This document shows positions 7,367 through 10,844 of a stretch of DNA of 10,844 bases, in pieces (positions within the stretch are counted from its first letter, which is position 1; the number at the start of each line of letters is the position of its first letter). This DNA comes from Verrucomicrobiales bacterium (GTDB lineage: Bacteria > Verrucomicrobiota > Verrucomicrobiia > Limisphaerales > Palsa-1400). Both the position numbers and the translations under genes were made by a program. Below the pieces are notes generated by a model. That model did no database searches and had not been told where the DNA came from. It saw only the letters and a program-made list of their open reading frames with translations. Location: assembly GCA_028293405.1 (NCBI GenBank), contig JAQGOW010000402.1:1-10844 (forward strand), given 5' to 3'.

Positions 7367-9975
7367 TCGTCCATTCCGTAGCCTTCGACCAAATCGTATT
7401 TGAACGACGCACATTTCTGCGCCGACAACCAACGCATCATTGCCGGCAATGTGTATTGAGGATCGGAGATGGTCGCATATGGGATCTGAATGATGAGTCC
7501 GGTGCGCTGAATCAAAAACGTAGTCATTCGCGGAGCTGTTGTTTGGGACGCAACGCCGAGATGTTCCGCGACCTTTGCATGCAAAGCTTTCCGTGCCACA
7601 CGATTGGTCGGCGACGTGTTTGCCAGTTCCAAATTCAACGCCAAAAGCTCCGCCGTTTCGCCCTGCGGATATTCAGCTTTCAACTTTTCGCGTGCCGCAG
7701 CCTGCAATTCCTTCATCTGCGCGTCTTGCGCTTTCTCCAACTCGGCGACTTTGTCCATATCGCCACGGCGCGACGCTGAACTGATTTGTTTGCCCAACGC
7801 CATCAGCGCTGGGTTGTCCCACACTCTGGTCACGCGTTGGTCGAACTCGCACCACAGGTGCCGCATCCTCTCGCGGTGGCTTGATTCAGCTGCTGTCGCC
7901 GACTCATCCCATGGTGGCGCGATGTTCATCGATGCAGAGCACGTCGAATAATCGTTCAATTCCACTTCCAGGTTTGAAGCGGCCGTCGTATCGGGAGCGA
8001 GGAACATCAATGACACTGTCACAGTGTTGTTGCTAACCACCGCGTACGTATTGGTCGTCGCAGTTTGGAATTGGTCGAACCACTTGCTCCGCGACGAGTC
8101 GTGCGCCGGCAAACTCAACACAACTGAATCGCCGAACTGCAATAACGCCGTGTTCGGCGGAAGCGATGTTGTTGTCGCCTCGAACAACTGAGTGGCCTCC
8201 GCCGTTTTTTTGAAATTCGCCACCACAAGTTCTCGTGGTGGGTTCAGATGCGTCGGTGTTCTTTCGCCTTTGATCACGGAGTAGCCGTTCGCGGCGAGCG
8301 AATGTTTCGGTTGCATCGCCGCGCGCGCGATAAACTGGCGCACGCTGCCAGTGCCCGCGACAACCAGCAGAGTGATGCATACCGTTGAAACCACCAAGCT
8401 GCCCGCATAAACTATCAGCAACCCAATCGTCGCGACAACTCCGGGCGGTCGCGCATTAATGTTCTCGAAAAGGTTGATCACCCATTGCGCTACCGTCTTG
8501 TTCGTTGCCGATTTCGGGAGCGCTGCTTTTACCGCTTCAATCAACGGCGCCGCTGTGGATGCCGAAATTCTGTCTTCGCCCGGCAACATAGGAGGTATAG
8601 GCGCGGAGCGAAATTGATCTGTCGCTTTCGAAAGTTTAAATTGCAGCGGCAAGCCGACTGCGATTCCGATTGCGACAAATTTCATGAACGGCGCGACGCC
8701 GGTCAGGCTTGCGGCGATCAGTCCTAAAATCGCAACGAGCTTGAAAATCAAATCGAGCCAGCGATTCCGGCAAAACAACGTCGATTGCAAAAAGTGCCCG
8801 CCGTCCAATGGAAGCAGTGGCGCCAGATTGATCGCATTCAAAATAAGCAACATCAGTGCGGCGAAACGGACGTTTGCGTTGCCGGTGATCAACGCAACAG
8901 CCGTCAAACCCACGCCCACCATGATTCCCGGCAATGGGCCAGCGAGAGACACCAAAGCCTTTTTCCACCCGGCCACATTCCAATGGCGGCCCGTCACCGC
9001 CGCGCCGAACATCGGTATGAAAAACATTCGCAGGTTGCGATAACCGAACAACCGCATCGCCAGCCAGTGTCCCGCTTCGTGGAAAAGCAAAATGGGAACT
9101 ACTGCAAACGTCACCTTCCAACTCCACTGTTTTCCGCCTGCGCCGATAAAGACTGCCATGGAAATGGCGAGTAACCAAAGAACCGAAGCCCAGCTCGCCT
9201 TGGCGTCCTGCAATTTGCCAAGTTCCACCATCACTTCAGGATACTGCTGCCCCAATGCGCGCGCTTGCTCGACGCGCATCGCGGTGTCCTCGGCTTCTTT
9301 GGATTGCTTTTGCGTCAACGGCCGGAAAAATTTCCGAGCGAGGTGAAAATCTCTCTGCGTTTCATGCAGACGCTCAGTGATCTCAATTACCTCGTCACGG
9401 ATGGTTACCATCAAACAACCTTCGGGAGCGCTGAGCTCTGTTGCCAATTGCTCGTGTCGCGACCACAACGAGTCGAGCGGCGCGTTCTGCATCCGGTTCA
9501 TCCGCACACTCGCAGGCGCGGCCACGTCGGGCTTACCCGAGGATGAGACCAAAAACGTCCCGTTTGGAAATGCAGTGATGAACATTGGAAACAGCGCGCG
9601 CTCCGTTTTCTGCACCTTGCCCCAATATCGATAATGTATTCGCGCACAATGCTGCCCGGACACGTGCCGAAATGTCGCCCAAGCTATTCGCGACTGAGTG
9701 TTATGGTCTTCGATGAAGTGATAAACCGGATCGCAAAATCCCATTGCCTCAATTTGCGCTGCGAGCAACCCGAACTTTTGTTCCAATTCCGGCGGCAGAG
9801 TTTCGGTTACAAATGAACGGGGCGAATCAACGTTCGCGTCGTCGGAAGAACACGGGATTTTGATTCGTAGGGTTTTAACGACTGCAGCAATGAGCAGAGT
9901 GAGTGGATTTTTCGAGCCCCACCAGAATTCCTGGAACGTTGGTCGCGATCCATCGATTGAGTAAAACGTAGCCAT
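7363..9975 (-). CDS. Large M50 (site-2 protease-like) membrane metallopeptidase
   Basis: An 870-residue membrane protein with the zinc-binding HEAGH (residues 299-303) and the second motif LLPLDGG (Asp391) of M50/site-2 proteases, which cut substrates within the membrane. Layout: N-terminal soluble domain (1-230) with no family I recognise; a charged, probably coiled-coil stretch (about 196-258); membrane segments at about 259-280, 287-306 (carrying HEAGH), 340-365 (SLAGPLPG), 368-385, 408-428, 430-445 and 510-540; then a C-terminal soluble domain of some 330 residues including a helical, charged stretch (about 725-775). Typical S2P proteins are near 350-450 residues, so two large extra domains are present. 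No PDZ or HlyD-like part is obvious. The ATG at 9975 has AAGGG just upstream; an upstream GTG at 10056 lies in a terminator hairpin and is rejected. A promoter would have to sit in the 60 bp between hairpin and start. Substrate unknown. Confidence 0.85.
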   Translation of the reverse strand: MATFYSIDGSRPTFQEFWWGSKNPLTLLIAAVVKTLRIKIPCSSDDANVDSPRSFVTETLPPELEQKFGLLAAQIEAMGFCDPVYHFIEDHNTQSRIAWATFRHVSGQHCARIHYRYWGKVQKTERALFPMFITAFPNGTFLVSSSGKPDVAAPASVRMNRMQNAPLDSLWSRHEQLATELSAPEGCLMVTIRDEVIEITERLHETQRDFHLARKFFRPLTQKQSKEAEDTAMRVEQARALGQQYPEVMVELGKLQDAKASWASVLWLLAISMAVFIGAGGKQWSWKVTFAVVPILLFHEAGHWLAMRLFGYRNLRMFFIPMFGAAVTGRHWNVAGWKKALVSLAGPLPGIMVGVGLTAVALITGNANVRFAALMLLILNAINLAPLLPLDGGHFLQSTLFCRNRWLDLIFKLVAILGLIAASLTGVAPFMKFVAIGIAVGLPLQFKLSKATDQFRSAPIPPMLPGEDRISASTAAPLIEAVKAALPKSATNKTVAQWVINLFENINARPPGVVATIGLLIVYAGSLVVSTVCITLLVVAGTGSVRQFIARAAMQPKHSLAANGYSVIKGERTPTHLNPPRELVVANFKKTAEATQLFEATTTSLPPNTALLQFGDSVVLSLPAHDSSRSKWFDQFQTATTNTYAVVSNNTVTVSLMFLAPDTTAASNLEVELNDYSTCSASMNIAPPWDESATAAESSHRERMRHLWCEFDQRVTRVWDNPALMALGKQISSASRRGDMDKVAELEKAQDAQMKELQAAAREKLKAEYPQGETAELLALNLELANTSPTNRVARKALHAKVAEHLGVASQTTAPRMTTFLIQRTGLIIQIPYATISDPQYTLPAMMRWLSAQKCASFKYDLVEGYGMDD

Positions 9976-9983
9976 ATTCCCTT

Positions 9984-9997
9984 TGGTTGTTGGTTGT
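9984..9997 (-). repeat. 7-bp tandem repeat in the M50 leader
   Basis: Read on the minus strand, ACAACCA occurs twice in direct succession and is followed at once by the AAGGG ribosome site of the M50 gene. On the plus strand it is TGGTTGT twice. It gives an unstructured, A/C-rich leader, which may keep the ribosome site open; a regulator site is possible but unsupported. Confidence 0.35.
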
Positions 9998-10038
9998 GCG
10001 GCGAGAGTGGCATGTGCGTGCGCATTTTCGCAATCAAA

Positions 10039-10076
10039 AACACAGTGGCGCAGCACGAGGGCTGCGCCACTGTGTT
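10039..10076 (-). terminator. Strong intrinsic terminator after the secreted-protein gene
   Basis: A perfect 16-bp stem: AACACAGTGGCGCAGC (10039-10054) against its exact reverse complement at 10061-10076, with a six-base loop. On the minus strand the stem is followed by a run of T (complement of the A run at 10036-10040), the classic Rho-independent layout. It lies 23 nt after the TAA of the minus-strand gene that ends at 10100, and isolates the M50 gene from it. On the plus strand the downstream T tract is poor. Confidence 0.9.
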
Positions 10077-10099
10077 AATATTCCTCCCGAGCTGGTGAT

Positions 10100-10844
10100 T
10101 TATTGAGAGACGACAATCACGCGATAAAACCGTTGCGTTTGCGACGGGCTAACGTCGTTGATGCTGATGGAGTCGCTGTTCGCAACGATCGGATCTCCGA
10201 GATTCGTCCAACTGCTTGATGCCAGGTCATCGGTGTATTGCACTTGGTAGGTCTTGCCTGCGGAAGAACTGCATTGGAAAGCAACCGTGCCAACACTCCC
10301 CTCGTTGTGCGTGACTTGCATTGGGGCAATGGATGGGGCCGAAATTGGGCGCGTGGCAATCGACGGACCGACAGTGCCCACCGTTAGGCCGGCGGTGCTG
10401 CTGATCGTGTAACTGGAATTATTTAATACGATGCAACGATAGAACGCCGCGTCACTGGAGGCCACGCTCGTGAGCGACAACGTCGCTGTCGTTGCCCCGC
10501 TCACATTTCCACCGTTAACCAATTTCGCGCCGTCTTTCTGCCACTGATATCGCAACGTCGATGGACTCGTCGCGGCCACACTGAAAGCGGCGGTCGTGCC
10601 CGCCGTCGCGGTTTTGTTGGCCGGTTGCGACGTAATCGTCGGCGCGACACCCGCACCCGTGAAGCTCTCCACCTTAAGATTCGAAACCAGTCCAAACTCA
10701 AAGTTCGTCGCGGCGACACTCGGGAAGGCATCGAAATACCCGATGGAAATGTTCGTGCCATCGGCGGGTGTGAACGCGTTCGTCACTGAAGCAATTCGGA
10801 ACCCATCGATAAACCAACTAATGTTCGTCGTGCCAGTTCCCGAT
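10100..10844 (-). CDS. Secreted LamG/Ig-like domain protein, 5'-truncated
   Basis: The C-terminal 247 residues of a larger protein; the frame stays open to the window edge, so the start and any signal peptide are outside, and the GTG at 10786 is internal. Residues 1-63 look like the end of a LamG/concanavalin-like beta-sandwich (SWFIDGFRIASVTNAF, then IGYFDAF and FGLVSNLKVESF). Residues 69-157 form a bacterial Ig-like domain (ITSQPANKTATAGTTAAFSV, YQWQKDG, DAAFYRC, AGLTV). After a Pro/Ser/Ala linker comes a C-terminal beta domain with YQVQYTDDL, SSWTNLGDPI and RFYRVIVV at the very end, an ending that I associate with exported Verrucomicrobia proteins. Thr/Ser/Ala-rich composition fits an extracellular location. 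No PEP-CTERM, LPXTG or other sorting tail is present. Likely a surface or secreted adhesin or carbohydrate-related protein; the catalytic part, if any, is not visible. Confidence 0.85.
   Translation of the reverse strand, partial: SGTGTTNISWFIDGFRIASVTNAFTPADGTNISIGYFDAFPSVAATNFEFGLVSNLKVESFTGAGVAPTITSQPANKTATAGTTAAFSVAATSPSTLRYQWQKDGAKLVNGGNVSGATTATLSLTSVASSDAAFYRCIVLNNSSYTISSTAGLTVGTVGPSIATRPISAPSIAPMQVTHNEGSVGTVAFQCSSSAGKTYQVQYTDDLASSSWTNLGDPIVANSDSISINDVSPSQTQRFYRVIVVSQ

Noticed and set aside
9976..10056. GTG start at 10056 for the M50 protein
   Set aside because: The start codon falls in the loop and stem of the strong terminator hairpin; the ATG at 9975 has a ribosome site and no such conflict.
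10100..10140. PEP-CTERM or other sorting tail on the secreted protein
   Set aside because: The protein ends in RFYRVIVVSQ with no Pro-Glu-Pro motif, hydrophobic helix or basic end.

Overview
The window looks like a chromosomal stretch from a Verrucomicrobia-type bacterium (Pedosphaera/Limisphaerales-like). This is an inference from protein style: the secreted protein with LamG-like, Ig-like and C-terminal FYRV domains, the PAS/HisKA kinase with its NtrC-type partner, and the GT39-type membrane protein with a soluble AWYGDR tail. No rRNA, tRNA, mobile element, att site or CRISPR array was seen. Codon style is broadly uniform, apart from a more AT-rich stretch around 2440-2875.

Plus-strand half (1-7366). 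The window opens inside dnaE: the 3' two-thirds of the replicative DNA polymerase III alpha subunit, from the third catalytic Asp to the OB fold. After 63 bp comes a lone AbiGi-family (abortive-infection) gene with no recognisable AbiGii partner in the window. A 143-bp AT-rich gap then leads to a soluble PAS-HisKA-HATPase sensor kinase and, 1 nt after its stop, an NtrC-type sigma-54 activator with every catalytic and GAFTGA residue intact. The two are very probably one operon. A multi-membrane-spanning glycosyltransferase (PMT/ArnT-like, GT-C fold) follows 56 bp later with no obvious terminator between, so it may be co-transcribed.

Minus-strand half (7363-10844). A large (870 aa) integral-membrane M50/site-2-protease-like metallopeptidase converges on the glycosyltransferase; the two stop codons overlap in the palindrome CTAG. 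Upstream of it, a perfect 16-bp hairpin with a T tract on the minus strand ends the transcript of a secreted LamG/Ig-like protein whose 5' end lies outside the window.

Operationally: replication (dnaE), a likely defence or stress gene (AbiGi), a sigma-54-linked two-component regulator whose targets are not visible here, an envelope glycosyltransferase, a membrane protease with large soluble domains, and an exported multi-domain protein. The items most worth following up are the orphan AbiGi gene and the unusually large M50 protein.
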